Below, piece after piece: positions 41,248-52,316 of a DNA stretch of 64,000 nt. Where the stretch lies: contig NC_134510.1 in the NCBI RefSeq assembly GCF_027942865.1, positions 11,622,743 through 11,686,742 on the forward strand. The letters are read 5' to 3'. Every line of letters begins with the position of its first letter. Position 1 is the first letter of the stretch. The position numbers were made by a program, and so were the translations under genes. Under the pieces are notes generated by a model. That model was not told the origin of the DNA, did not search any database, and saw only the letters and a program-made list of their open reading frames with translations. The stretch is from Odontesthes bonariensis. Its lineage: Eukaryota > Chordata > Actinopteri > Atheriniformes > Atherinopsidae.

Positions 41248-42639
41248 TAGTTGTGGCATCAACCGTGGGGACGATGGTTGAAATGTTTTGATGTCATGCA
41301 AATTAGCATGCCATTTGCTGCGCAAGAGCCAATCACAATCAGGCTGGTGTTACGCGAAGTGGCCGGACGCTTGTCCACAAAGCAGCACAACATATGCTGT
41401 AGAACTGCTACAGATGTCAGATCCTTTAAATCATCGAGTGCATCACTGATCTCAAGTGCCATCTTGTGTTTATGCTCAAGCCTTTAAACACAAAAACTGT
41501 TGGACGCATTGTGCCTGAAATTGTCCCCTAAATGGCCCCAAAGAACGAGTGAGGACGGCAGGGATTGTTTGGACGGGAAGCACAAAGCCAGTTGCCAGTA
41601 CTTATGATTCTCTTAGTATATGAGCATCGCAGCTCACACAGCAGTGCTCAGGAGAGCAGTATGTATCCTTATGATATGGTGTTATTTGTAGCTTAGAGGA
41701 CTGCTTTATAGAGCATAAGACTAGCTATCTTATTGTCAGTTATAGAGCGTTAAATAAAGGATTCCTGTTAGAGGCAATAGCTGTGTTTTACTGGACAAGT
41801 CTCTTTAAATCGCTCTATATGAGCGTCTGTAGAGACCTCCACTGTTTAAAAATTTATAATTCCCAGAGCTCATTTACCAGTTGAATATTTATTCAAAGGT
41901 AGTTCAGTCAGCCAAGTACACTTGGGCTCCATTGTTTAACGATTGCCTAAGCTAATCAGCATCTTACTGTTGCTTTTGTTAAGCAAAAAATGCAGCTAAG
42001 TAGTGAAGTGTCACTGTAGGTCTCTGGAGGTTGTTACACGACGAAGTGCATTCCTATAGCAAACAGGGTAGCATCCTGACGTTCTTCTCTTCAGGATCAA
42101 ACCTTTTCAGGGCCTATCAACGATGAGCCGAATTAATACAAGCAGAACATACATGAGCAATAATAATCACAGTGGATCTACATGAGAGCAATTCGACCAC
42201 AGCCACAGTTGGGCTTCATTCACAAAATGCTTTTGTATCCATCCATTCTTCATCCATTGAGCATGGGAGTCAGTTCATGACACCGTGGTCATTTCAGCAG
42301 CAGAACAGCTCTGACTTTGCATTCTCCATGCACAGAATTGATTCTCCCTCCACTGAGTTCACAGTGAAACCCTGAAAACTTGTCAATGAATCTCTGATTT
42401 TATTATAAAAGCACTCACTTCACTTTACCTGGCAGCTTGCATTCAATACAGTGGAAAAAAAATAAAAATAAAATAAAATAGACTTGCTTGCTGGTGGATA
42501 AACGAGCAATGCTGTAGCTAGCAACTGAGAGGAGGAACTAGTCCAAACAATGATTCCGACATTGACCGAGGAAAGGCAATAGTTGTTAATCCTCTGACTC
42601 ACATCACCTCCCACTGTATCCACAGGCACAAGCACTCAC
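41248..42639. other. intergenic stretch, no gene seen
   Basis: AT-rich. Only short ORFs, an A/T simple stretch near 42455-42480, and no recognisable repeat ends. Confidence 0.5.
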
Positions 42640-43060
42640 ACCCGACACGACAGGTGACGCCGCACCCATGCAGACAATGCCGATCAACAGCGTGTGCGCC
42701 AGAGGCGCGCGCTCCACCTTAGAGCATCACCGCGAGGATCCACGGACCAATAGTCACGCAAAATCATGTGAATCGGTGTAAAATAAGCCGCGTGTCTAAC
42801 CGCGGCAAGCCCTGCCACGTACAGGAGCCTGCCGCGGCCTACCTTGACTCTTGACTGCGGCGCGCTGTGACAGCTCGCCCGGTGTCGCGTCTTGGCTCGG
42901 CTGGATGTCCTCCACGCGTCCAACTCAGCCGAATCTCAGCCGAATCTCCGACTCCGCCGGCAGCGGGGATCCATGCCGGACGACAGGGTAAGCAGCACAA
43001 TAATAATACTAGCGTCGGCGCGTATGCTAATCGGAGTTACGTCTTGTAAGCAGAAGCAAA
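42640..43060. promoter_or_regulatory. CpG-rich segment, possible promoter with a short first exon
   Basis: Markedly GC- and CpG-rich against AT-rich surroundings (GAGGCGCGCGCTCC, CTGCGGCGCGCTGTGA and similar). On the plus strand an open stretch from 42892 reaches a consensus-like donor (CAGG|GTAAGC at about 42988). No downstream exon is identified and the segment lies inside the nested insertion, so promoter function is a guess. Confidence 0.3.
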
Positions 43061-43296
43061 ACTTTTTGCCCCTACGCGGGGAGCTGCTGTGGAAGGCTGC
43101 AAGCAGAGAGCAAAAAAAAGCAGTGACAGCAAACCAAGTTTAAATGAAGTGCCCCAAATGCTAGCATCCAATTGCGAGCATCAGCTGATTACCCATTGAG
43201 CGCAGCTGGCCATTAGGGTTGGGTCGGCGTCAGCCAATAGGCAAAGGGCGCGTTGACTACGTGGTCTACCAGAACTAACGCGATGCTCCATTTCTG

Positions 43297-43460
43297 TTCG
43301 TCAGTACAAAGACTCAGCCCTCATTTCACTTTAACATGTAATTCATTTTTCACCCCGAAACCCAGCAACACTAACAATTTAGAATCCTGTCTCCATCTCA
43401 GATTATTTGACTCTGTTAACTAAAATGTACAATTATAGGAAGGGATTTTGATAAACACTC
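43297..43460 (-). repeat. inverted copy of the 7SL-upstream block (part 2)
   Basis: Reverse complement of about 28275-28455. It continues the block interrupted at 34253, showing that 34254-43296 was inserted into it. Confidence 0.75.
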
Positions 43461-43663
43461 AGAACACGCCACGTCAGATTCAACAAACGCTCTTAACTTC
43501 GGAAAAAGTGTGTAAACGACCTGCGTAAATGATGAATCCCACTCGTGCGTATCTACTATCCACGTGCACGAGGATAGTAGATTTGCATACTCCACGCCCA
43601 AGATTATACCATAATAGGCTGCGCTCCCTCGCTCCCGTGCCAGGAAGTGTTGAGTGTTGAGTC

Positions 43664-43888
43664 ATGAGAATGGCATCAAGGCACAAAAAGAACAACTTTA
43701 GGGGCTCTGAGATTGAAGTTCTGCTTTCAGAGATCCAAAAAGGAAAATCTGTCATTTTTAGCAGTGTCAGCAGTGGAATTACGGGACCTGCTAAAGCAAA
43801 GAAATGGGAAGCAATTAGGAGTGCTGTTAATTTCGTGTCACCTGTAGTTGTCACCGAAATAATAAAAAAAAGAAATGGTTTAATATGA
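43664..43888 (+). pseudogene. Harbinger Myb/SANT-like (NAIF1-type) DNA-binding protein fragment
   Basis: 74 codons. The pattern F-R-G-S-E-I-E-V-L-L, then I-F-S-S-V-S-S-G, then K-K-W-E-A-I-R-S-A-V-N, matches the trihelix Myb/SANT fold of Harbinger-encoded accessory proteins and NAIF1. In the family this protein helps the transposase enter the nucleus and bind the ends. The third helix is cut by a changed K-K-R-N-G-L-I end, so the ORF is truncated. Confidence 0.65.
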
Positions 43889-44440
43889 AAATAGCTTTTA
43901 AAAAAAGACGTTGTCGCAGCCACTGCTGAAACTCCAGGGCCAGCTTAAGTGTTTCTTTTCTTTTCCTGGTTTTTCCTTCCACCAGCAGGAGGGGATGCCA
44001 TGCTGCCATGACACACCAGTTTTCTATTGTTTGTTAATTATTCTTCCTTCTATAAATATTTGGTTGCTTCCCCTTTTCTTTGCCAGATTGTTTTTGCATT
44101 AGCTGCGTTATCCTGGTCTTTCAGAGTTATCGTCTTGTTTCATGTTTTTGGAATTTTGGAATATTGGATTACGTCATCCTAAAATAAATATACTTTGGAA
44201 TACCATCTACTTCACCTGTCTCTGTGTATCCGCTCCGGGGTCCACACTTCTCATCAAATCGTGACAGACGTCTCGCCATGGGCAGGCGCTCGATGACTGC
44301 AACTAAAGCCGTGCAATCAGTTGTTGCTTCATTATGATTTTTAGTGTCTGTGTATACTCAGTTTTTAATATGTCTACTTCTGTTTAGATGTGATGTAGTA
44401 GTGCTTTTGTCTGGTCTCTTGTGTTTTATTGTAATGTAAC

Positions 44441-44625
44441 TCAGACATCCCAAGTTCCAAAAACTCATTTCAGGGAGATGACTCAGTCTCCCCCTTGGGA
44501 TGTCTGTGTAACTTTTTTAAGCCGCCTTCTTGGCCAGGACTCCCTGGCAGAAGAGTTATTGTAACTCAATGGGACCATTTCCTGGTTAAAGAAAGGTTAA
44601 ATAAAATAAATAAAACAAAAAATGA
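44441..44625. repeat. inverted repeat and L2-type 3' tail inside Harbinger 1
   Basis: CAGACATCCCAAG (near 44445) and CTTGGGATGTCTG (near 44495) form an inverted pair. This is followed by a GGACCATTTCCTGG / GGTTAAATAAAATAAA tail like that of fish L2/CR1-type LINEs. A short retroposon insertion is likely. Confidence 0.45.
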
Positions 44626-44929
44626 TGGCTCTTTGATGGGGTGGTCCATGAGGGGGGTCTTCTGGCACCACACCTTCTGGTCTGCCTGGGCTGGTTCAGG
44701 TGGAGACCCTCGTTCATGGAAATATTTCGCAAATCTGGCATGCCTTCTCTGGGCTATAGAGCAGTTTGCCCCCCGCTGTATCGAGACGCACTCACCTGGC
44801 CTTCAGCTCAGTGCGCTGCACAACGGCACAGGTGCTTTGATGCGTATATGTGTCTCGTGCTCCAATTATGATTGGCAGTCCAGCCACGACATGAAAGTCT
44901 CATTTAATTTGCACTTGTTGGACAGCGGT

Positions 44930-45290
44930 GTATGGGAATTTGATGTACCGTGGGTGATAACCTGATGAGAGTTTTGATGACCAAGGGGAGCGCACGACTC
45001 ACAGAGGACTGGGACACCCCCGATCTATCTCCAATCTCGCTCTGAAAGGTTCCAGTAGCCAAAACTCCAAGGGTGGTGAGGACCTGGGCATGTGGTAGAA
45101 TTGGGTTAGATCAGCGTGTTTCTCTCTGGAGTTGTGGCTCTAGCAAGTTGCATATTTGCAGCAGCGCAGTCCTTGGCAGTCTTAATCGCGATGTCAGCCA
45201 TTCGTCTGTCTCCGCAGGATATCTACACGGTCTCTTCCAAGAGCCTGACGCACTAAGGCATCCAAAAGTAGCAAGTCAGCCGCTTGTTCG
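44930..45290 (-). pseudogene. HARBI1-type transposase N-terminal remnant
   Basis: On the minus strand, segments reading ALVRQALGRDR and then GVLATGTFQSEIGDR and GVSQSSVSRAL match the N-terminal helix-turn-helix part of Harbinger transposase. Stops lie between them. The catalytic region toward 44640 is not recognisable. Confidence 0.6.
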
Positions 45291-45615
45291 TGTTATATAC
45301 AGAGTCAGATTAACCTTTAATTTAAGTCAAACAGAATAAAGTCAGCATAATTATGGGTATAATGTATTTATTTATTTATGTTTGCTTCAAAGTAATTATA
45401 TATACAATCCATTAGTCAAGCAAACTTGATTTGAATAACAGCGGATTATTTTACGAATCTCCTACGACAGGTCTGGATCACTCGTAAATTCTGTTCGTAC
45501 CTGAAAGAAAACGTAAAATACGAAAAGATTGGTGAATGCGCAAATTCTCTTAAATCACTCGTACGCACGGTTTAAGAACAAATCTGTGCGTACGAACGGT
45601 TCTTGCATGAGGCCC

Positions 45616-45742
45616 AATGTGTGTGTGTGAATCTGCCCTTGCTTTCCCAGGCTTTTCCAATTGTTTTGTCTTCCCATTCCTGGATGGAAAAGTACTGAGA
45701 CTTATTTCATTTATAATGTCTAAGAACAAAGCCAATTTTAAC
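45616..45742 (-). repeat. LTR-like fragment, inverted partial copy
   Basis: Reverse complement of about 46978-47105, including the AAAACAATT...GGAAAGCCTGGGAAAG stretch. It directly abuts the Harbinger terminus. Confidence 0.6.
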
Positions 45743-46974
45743 AATTCCTTTTGAAGTGATTTCTATCATTTCAACCAATTCAGTCAAATAACTGAGGTAG
45801 GAATGTAATCTTCTGTATTGTGTCACATCTGTTTTAGCAGCAGCAAGTTTTTTAGCAGTCCCCCCAAGCTGCAAGACGCCACTTACCTTTAAGATGTAGC
45901 ACAATCAGATAGGAGATTTCTGCCATCTCCATTTTGAAGTGACTTCATGTGTCATTATGAAAGCTTATGTGTAAGCTGTTCTTCTTTGCAATTACAGCAG
46001 CAAGCAAGTCTTCATTGCACAGGCATGTGGAAATAGTGAAAATAATTCTAATGCTTTAGCTAAACTTTCTATATCAGGAGTATTAATCAATGTCTAAGGT
46101 CCCACTCTGATCAGCTGAGTCACACCAATGGCAATGGACATACTAAAAATGATTCATTAACAACATTTAAGAGGAATTCGCTAAATGATTTAAAAATGAA
46201 AACCGAAATACAAATTTAACCAGGGCATGATACCATGAGTATATGAACCTGTTGAGAAATTATGATTAACATTTCTTTTAAATGAACAAAAATGATACAT
46301 ATATTTTTTCTGATGACCATGTGACGAGTCGTGTGGTCTCTTCTGGTCCAATCCTGTCACTGCTTGGTGCTTGGTTCTCCTGTTGGCTGAACGTCCGTTC
46401 AGCATTCTGATCCGGATCTAATCTTGGAAGGAGATGTTACCGGTACGTCCCTCCATAAAGGGTCTTTACCACCCTTTTTCCTAACTAATCTTCTTTTGGG
46501 ATCATTTTGTTGTGTGGTTTTTCCACCATCATCTTGGCATGATGGGCAAGGCCTCCCAGAACTCAAGCTTATGAGTCCTCCGGCCGTACGTCCTGTAGTG
46601 GTTCTGAATCTGTGGAATAATATTAGAAGGACAAGAAATCGCACAGCGCAGTAGTGCAAAATGTCATTTGCACTGTATTTTTATACTTAGGGCATGTCTC
46701 TTTGAAAGGTTCAATCCTAATGCCCAATTCATCATTTATTTATTTATTTTTTCATATGGACCCCAAACCAAAACAAAAACAAAAGAAAAGAAAAATGAAA
46801 TCAAAGAAATCATAAAATAAACATAAACCAAAACAAAACAACTGGCCAGTTGGGATAACCCTTGTTTTTAGGACAATACGAGAATTCTCACCAAGTTGCT
46901 GTCCAGCATTCATGAGAAATTCTGTATTATCAACTTATTCTGTTGTGGAAAAAATTCAAATCATTTAGAGAACT
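45743..46974. other. intergenic stretch, no gene seen
   Basis: Contains an A-rich simple region near 46760-46840. The 76- and 86-codon ORFs near 46400-46660 have no recognisable motif. Confidence 0.5.
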
Positions 46975-47400
46975 GTTAAAATTGGCTTTGTTCTTTGACA
47001 TTATAAATGAAATAAGTCTCAGTACTTTTCCATTATGACCTAAAGTGATCCAGGAGTAGAAAGACAAAACAATTAGGAAAGCCTGGGAAAGCAAGGGCAG
47101 ATTCACACACACACATTGTTTTGGGCTGATCCAGAGAATATGACGAAGCATGTTGAACCTACTCATGTCCAATCATACTCGGTCGAATGTGAGTCCAACC
47201 TATGAGATTATAAATAAACATGATACCCGGAAATCAGCGCGCAGTCTGACAGACTATCTGCGGGGACTCTTTCCCACTGAGCCCAGCGCTGATATGCTTT
47301 GACGTGTGACTACAAATAAACACTTCATTTTCACTTGAATTACTCCGGTCCGTTCTTGAGCTTCCTACTAAAAGAACCGAATCTAACAGAACACATCAAC
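46975..47400 (+). repeat. LTR-like fragment, copy 2
   Basis: Closely related to 31903-32258. TATAAA lies at 47209-47214 and AATAAA at 47315-47320. The 3' part (CCTACTAAAAGAACCGAATC) runs to about 47395 and is followed by AC-rich simple sequence. It is probably a solo or truncated LTR. Confidence 0.45.
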
Positions 47401-48146
47401 ACAGAGACACAAGACAACACAACACAACACAGAACAAAAGAAAGAAGAAAACAAAAGAAGACAAAAACACACACAGAATTTTTGGGAAAATTTGAGAAGT
47501 TTTAGTAAACCATGATTAATTGTTAATTAATTTTTCATTAATTGCCGAACTGCTCCACTGCAGTTTCTCCTCCTGTGTTGTTCTTTGCTGCAGGACAGAA
47601 ATGTTTGTGGTTAGATCTCATTTTGGGAGCAGCACAGCATCAAGAAAGCAGCCATTTCTTCCCAAAGACTAACTGATTAACCTGTTTAGGATAAATATTG
47701 TCTGTCCTCTCTTAATTCAGGTCAGAGCGTTAAAAATAAAATTTCAGCATAATCTGCTTAATTCTCACTTGTTAGTTAGGAATAATGTTGTTTAATTCTT
47801 ACCAGTGGCTGTGTTTCGGGATGCTGAGCCGTCCACAGACAGTTCAGGATCAGCATTGAGTTTTTGGTTTTTTTCCGGTTCTAATTGAATTAGAAACCCC
47901 TCATGTGGTACCAACAGTATGACATCAGAGCTGTTTCTAACATCACATGATACCATAACATGTTTCCATACAGATATTAAAAACATAGGTTCATTTTATT
48001 TCTTTATTCATCCTAATTCATATCCTTTTTCTTTCAACCACATGTTATGACTGAGCACAGATTGAATTGAACCATACCATCTTGTTTCTCATTAAATTGC
48101 AATTGAAGTGGGTTGTTGCCATTTTCCAGAGATCCTTTAGCCACCT
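47401..48146. other. intergenic stretch, no gene seen
   Basis: ACAAC/AAAG-rich simple DNA at its left edge, then AT-rich sequence without features. Confidence 0.4.
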
Positions 48147-48997
48147 GGGGGGTATTCCTAGAAGCTGGCTTAGCGGAAAGCCTGGCTTATTTCGCTACTT
48201 CTGGCTAAATTTAGCGAGAGTTCCGTTCCATAAAGGTGGCTTATTTGAACGCCCGCTGAGTAACCATGGTAATTTATGCTGCTGAACTAGCCTGGTACCG
48301 GGCAGGCTAAAGTTGAAGCTTAGCTTAGCTGCAACTCAAAAAATGTCCGACCGGCTGGAACAGACTCCCGAAAGAAATGTTCACCTAGAATTCTGCGCTC
48401 CCGCAACTCATGTCTTGTCTAAAAAACGAAACAAAAACTGTGGTTATCATATATCCACTTTCACTGTCTCGAAAAATCAATCAGTCGGTGCCAGTGCAAC
48501 TAAAGAAACGCAACTATACACACGTATTGAACATGAAATTAAATGAGAGAGAACATGGTATTCATTAAAACTAATCAATACCTAACAAACATCCGATCTA
48601 CACCCACGTAGGACCAGACTCAGAAAAATGGGGGACAGGTAATAATGTTAATGATACAAATTATTGAAAGCTCCTTTCAAAACAGTCAAGGACTGTACAA
48701 ACAAGATATTAGATAAAACGCAGGAATTAAAAAATCTTACCATATTAAAAATACACAGAACGGAGCAATAAATGGAGGTAAGCGAAGTTAAACGGATGGG
48801 TTTTGAGTTAAGACTTGAACAGAGGGAGAGTGTCAGTATTGCGAATGTCGGAGGGCGGACCTCTGTCCTTTCAGGCTGCTGCTCCACATTTACAGTAGCC
48901 GATAATGTAAAACAACCTACTGAATTAAGTATTTGCATTAAGTTCGTCATCTCCCTCAGGCATCCCCAATGTTATCGGTGCACTACACTGTACCCAT

Positions 48998-49130
48998 GTA
49001 CGCATCCAAGGCAAGGCAATTTGTAGAGCATAATTCGTACACAAGGCAATTCAAAGTGCTTTACAGCTACATAAAATCACAAGGCGGCAATAAAATCATT
49101 CCAAAAAACAAAAAAATCATTAATTAATTA
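48998..49130. repeat. short retroposon-like tail
   Basis: GGCAATTCAAAGTGCTTTAC is a word common to 3' ends of fish retroposons; it is followed by an A-rich end. Boundaries are approximate. Confidence 0.4.
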
Positions 49131-49434
49131 ATTTAAAAGTGAAGAGTGCAGATGAAATACTTTCAGGTGTCATATGCACATCTAAATAGAACTTTCAGTC
49201 TGGATTTAAACATTGTCACATTGTCCAGGCCCCTGCTGGACCCGTGGAGGCTGACTATGTACACCGAACATTTTTCCATATGCTAAATGTACAGGTACAC
49301 TTGGGGATAATTGTCCATAGACTCTGAACTGGATTTCTCATTTTGAAAAACACCACATCAACCCCTTTGAGTAATGCTGAGCATGTTACATTTATGCCCT
49401 GTGAAACCTCATCATTGACTCCTATCCTCCAAGC

Positions 49435-49938
49435 ATACAGATGATCTGTGATGGAGGTCATTTCATTTCCAACATTGAGGCTAAATGGCCGGGATCAGTT
49501 CATGATTCTAGGATCTTCCGAGCATCCTGGCACAGAGGTTTGCACAAGGTGCAAGAATTTTACTTACCTGAAGGAGTGTACTTTTGAAGTAAGGTGTAGC
49601 ATAGGCAGAATTTTGGTAATGTAATGAGAGGTCAGGTGTAGAGGTCATCTTAAGGAATTTAAAGTGCTCGTCCTACTTTATTATAGATAGCCATATAAGG
49701 CACATATTGCATCAAATTGCCAAGTCTTAACACATGCATATACATCCAACATTTCTCTTATTCTGCAGGAGAGTTCAATGGTGTCCTGCTTGGGGACAGA
49801 GGCTATGCATGCTGGCCGTACGTCCTCACACCATATCCTGATCCAGGAACAAGGGCATGCACATGCACATGCACATGCTAAAACAAGGGCACGGATAGAA
49901 ATGACCTTTGGCCAAATTAAATACAGGTCCATTGCTTA
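49435..49938 (+). pseudogene. HARBI1-type DDE transposase, C-terminal exons
   Basis: The first segment (49435-~49580) reads EAKWPGSVHDSRIFRAS, a hallmark of Harbinger nucleases with the first catalytic D. After an intron with acceptor TTCTGCAG (to 49768), the second (49769-49938) reads GVLLGDRGYACWPYVLTPY (catalytic D) and ARIEMTFGQIK (catalytic E), with an inserted HAHAHAHA run from a CATGCA microsatellite. Upstream sequence is broken by stops, so it is inactive. Confidence 0.8.
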
Positions 49939-50171
49939 AAGTTCTCAGGCACCATGGCTGACTTCTGACAGAGCCATCTTAAATTAATAGTATACTTCAT
50001 ATTTTATACATTTTGTCTTGTGGACAACTTTTCAGGCTCAAGTCTTTTCTTCGTTGAGTTCTAGTGCCTGAAAGGACTCAGTTTCTCCTGACACAGTGAG
50101 GGACCTATACAGGGACACACATTTCCTTTGATCCTTATTGTTGTGACCTTTGAGTTAGAACTCCTTTTCAT
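49939..50171. other. short spacer to the tDNA array
   Basis: No features seen. The tDNA unit starts abruptly at about 50172. Confidence 0.4.
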
Positions 50172-50419
50172 CAAGCTGTGTTGTCACAACCTTCTACAGT
50201 GCTTTGGGCAGGACAGAATCATTAGCAAAAGGAACATTGTTGATTTTAAGGTCTTGGTTTGCACTTAACACCATAGTAAACGGGAAAGGGCTTTTGACCG
50301 AAGCAACCTGGCCTCATGTTGGGCTATTTGAAGGGGGCTATTGACATTTAGGCCGAAGATGGGTGAGAGTATCAAAACAATCATCACTTGGTGGCAGGCA
50401 GCTGATAAAAGACCGAGCT

Positions 50420-50491
50420 CTCCCCATCGGGGAATCGAACCCCGATCTTCCGCGTGACAGGTGGAGATACTGTTTATTATACTAACGAGGA
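50420..50491 (-). tRNA. tRNA-Asp (anticodon GTC)
   Basis: A 72-nt cloverleaf with intact T-arm CGGGGTTCGATTCCCCG. The CCCCAT in the acceptor 3' strand leaves one mismatch or G-U type change relative to sister copies. The anticodon GTC is conserved. Confidence 0.85.
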
Positions 50492-50741
50492 ATTTCTGTG
50501 TGACTGACACAGTCGTCAGATGAAAAGACAACTATCGGCAAGGAGTGAAATAAGATTTTGGTGTCCCGTTTCAAGGTGCAGGAAAATTGCTATCACAGTC
50601 CCATCACTCAGAAGGAGAGTCTTCCATGAAGCTGCATGCCTCGTCAATATTCCCCTTCAACACGAACACAACGCAGACCCACATATTCGCTGGAATGATG
50701 CCTGGGCCCGCCGACAGTGTCGTCAAATAGTCTTTTTAGTA

Positions 50742-50824
50742 GTCAGGATGGCCGAGCGGTCTAAGGTGCTGCGTTCAGGTCGCAATCTCCCCTAGAGGCG
50801 TGGGTTCAAATCCCACTCCTGACA
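50742..50824 (+). tRNA. tRNA-Leu (anticodon CAG), slightly degraded
   Basis: 83 nt with loop TTCAGGT (CAG). CGCAATC for CGCAGTC puts a C-A mismatch at the top of the anticodon stem, and CCTAGAGG for CCTGGAGG alters the variable arm. The acceptor end is CTCCTGACA. Confidence 0.8.
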
Positions 50825-51317
50825 TTGCAGACTTCTCCTAGAGAACTATTTTCACTGGCAAGGCAACCCAAGTTTACGCCTTTCTTAGCAATACCATGTC
50901 GTATTGCTATTCTGCCACTGCATCATCTAGTTTAAAGATTATTGTGGCCGCTTTACCTCAGAAGAGTTCTTGCTTCCAAATGCTATGCCTACTTTTTGTT
51001 TGCCTCAGGAGCCCTGTTAAACAACAGCCAAGACACTTGTTGCATGAGAATCTTCTGACCACAGCTCAACTAGTTGTGTTGTCACAACCTTCTACAGTGC
51101 TTTGGTCAGGACAGAATCATTAGCAAAAGGCACATTGTTGATTATAAGGTCTTGGTTTGCACTTAACACCATAGTAAATGGGAAAGGACTTTTGACCGAA
51201 GAAACCTGGCCTCATGTTAGGCTATTTGAAGGGGGCTATTGACATTTAGGCCGAAGATGGGTGAGAGTATCAAAACAATCATCACTTGGTGGCAGGCAGC
51301 TGATAAAAGCCCATTTT

Positions 51318-51389
51318 CTCCCCGTCAGGGAATCGAACCCCGATCTTCCGCGTGACAGGCGGAGATACTGTCCATTATAGTAACGAGGA
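51318..51389 (-). tRNA. tRNA-Asp (anticodon GTC)
   Basis: A 72-nt cloverleaf with 5' end TCCTCGT and anticodon GTC. There is one change in the T-stem (GTCAGGG on the plus strand), similar to the variant at 825-896. Confidence 0.87.
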
Positions 51390-51619
51390 ATTTCTTTGTG
51401 ACTGATACAGTCGTCAGATGAAAAGACAACTATCGCCAAGGCGTGAAATAAGATTTTCGTGTCCCCACTGCACGAAAAGAGGGATTTGTGTCACTGTGGA
51501 CGGCAGTGAACTTCCGCAAATTTGCCTAATTTTCGGACGCACCTGGGCGCTTGCAGGCAGACAAACTTTAAGTTTGTTGAGCGAGAAAATCGTCGGAAAC
51601 GAACCCGGCTCGCGGCGGG

Positions 51620-51670
51620 CTCTCACAGCGGGGTGCTAATGGCCCAGCGATTAGCACCCCGCTGTGAGAG
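51620..51670. repeat. perfect 21-bp inverted repeat in T copy 2
   Basis: Arms 51620-51640 and 51650-51670 are identical to those at 16862-16912. The loop GGCCCAGCG differs from copy 1 by one base. Confidence 0.95.
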
Positions 51671-52316
51671 TGCCTGGACCTCTCACTGGCCTCGCTGGTA
51701 TTGGACGAAAAAGGCACGTGATTACATAAAAAAGCTCCTGCAAAGCTGACCGCCCATTGGCCAATAAGGTTAATATATGCATACTTTATATGGGCATATC
51801 ACTCAGCAATTATGATTAATAATTGTGATTATGATTACTAATATTCCTGGGATGTTTGTGTACTTCATATATTCACGTCATTCTTATAAGCTGCACTATG
51901 ACTAGGCTAATGCAGGCATGAATGACGTGAATCTATTGAGAATGAAAAAGGAAACTTTTTTTTTTTTTTTAAAGCGCTTTTATTGCCACACCACACAATG
52001 TACATAGCTTACATTGTAATAAGAACCATGTTGATATTAAAGAATTGAAAACTATACACACACACTGCTGTAGCCTAAAATATACACAATAAGCCTAAAC
52101 GCCGCCGTTTGGAATCCGCATTCTTCGCATTACTCCGGTCCCTGCAGGGTCTGCGGGAGTTGTCAGACGTCCTCATCCTGGATCAGAAGCTGGCTTCTGG
52201 GAGCTGTTGGAATAACCAATAAATATTTAAAACATAGTCTATCCATGCACAGCATATTGACAACTTGTCTATAAAGTAACAAAAGTCATATTGACAGCGT
52301 ATATGTTCTTACTCTC

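Larger units (their letters stand above)
34736..43296. repeat. 482-bp repeat unit 2, split by ~8.1 kb
   Basis: The left part, 34736-34940, matches unit 1. The right part, 43097-43296, matches its second half. Between them lie the L2 LINE, a minisatellite, two MITEs and a CpG-rich stretch. About 80 bp of the unit is missing at the junction. Confidence 0.7.
43461..45615. mobile_element. PIF/Harbinger element 1, decayed, two opposed genes
   Basis: The right terminus, read inward, is GGGCCTCATGCAAGAAC, a typical fish Harbinger end. The left terminus is lost. It carries a plus-strand Myb/SANT-like ORF (43664-43888) and minus-strand HARBI1-type transposase remnants (44930-45290), the usual two-gene layout of Harbinger. 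Confidence 0.7.
48147..49938 (+). mobile_element. PIF/Harbinger element 2, decayed
   Basis: The left end is near the GGGGGTATTCCTAGAAGC word. The transposase exons are at the right (49435-49938). A short retroposon-like insertion (about 48998-49130, GGCAAGGCAATTTGTAGAGC...) interrupts it. The right terminus was not found before the tDNA array. Confidence 0.55.
50172..51465. repeat. tDNA array (Asp-minus / Leu-plus), before T copy 2
   Basis: The same unit as at 17067-18655; its two tRNA-Asp genes are 898 bp apart. It breaks off in the Asp-Leu spacer (after GATTTTCGTGTCCC) where T copy 2 starts. Confidence 0.9.

Noticed and set aside
44495-44965. 156-codon plus-strand ORF
   Set aside because: It spans a retroposon tail and the antisense of the HARBI1 remnant; no motif is present.
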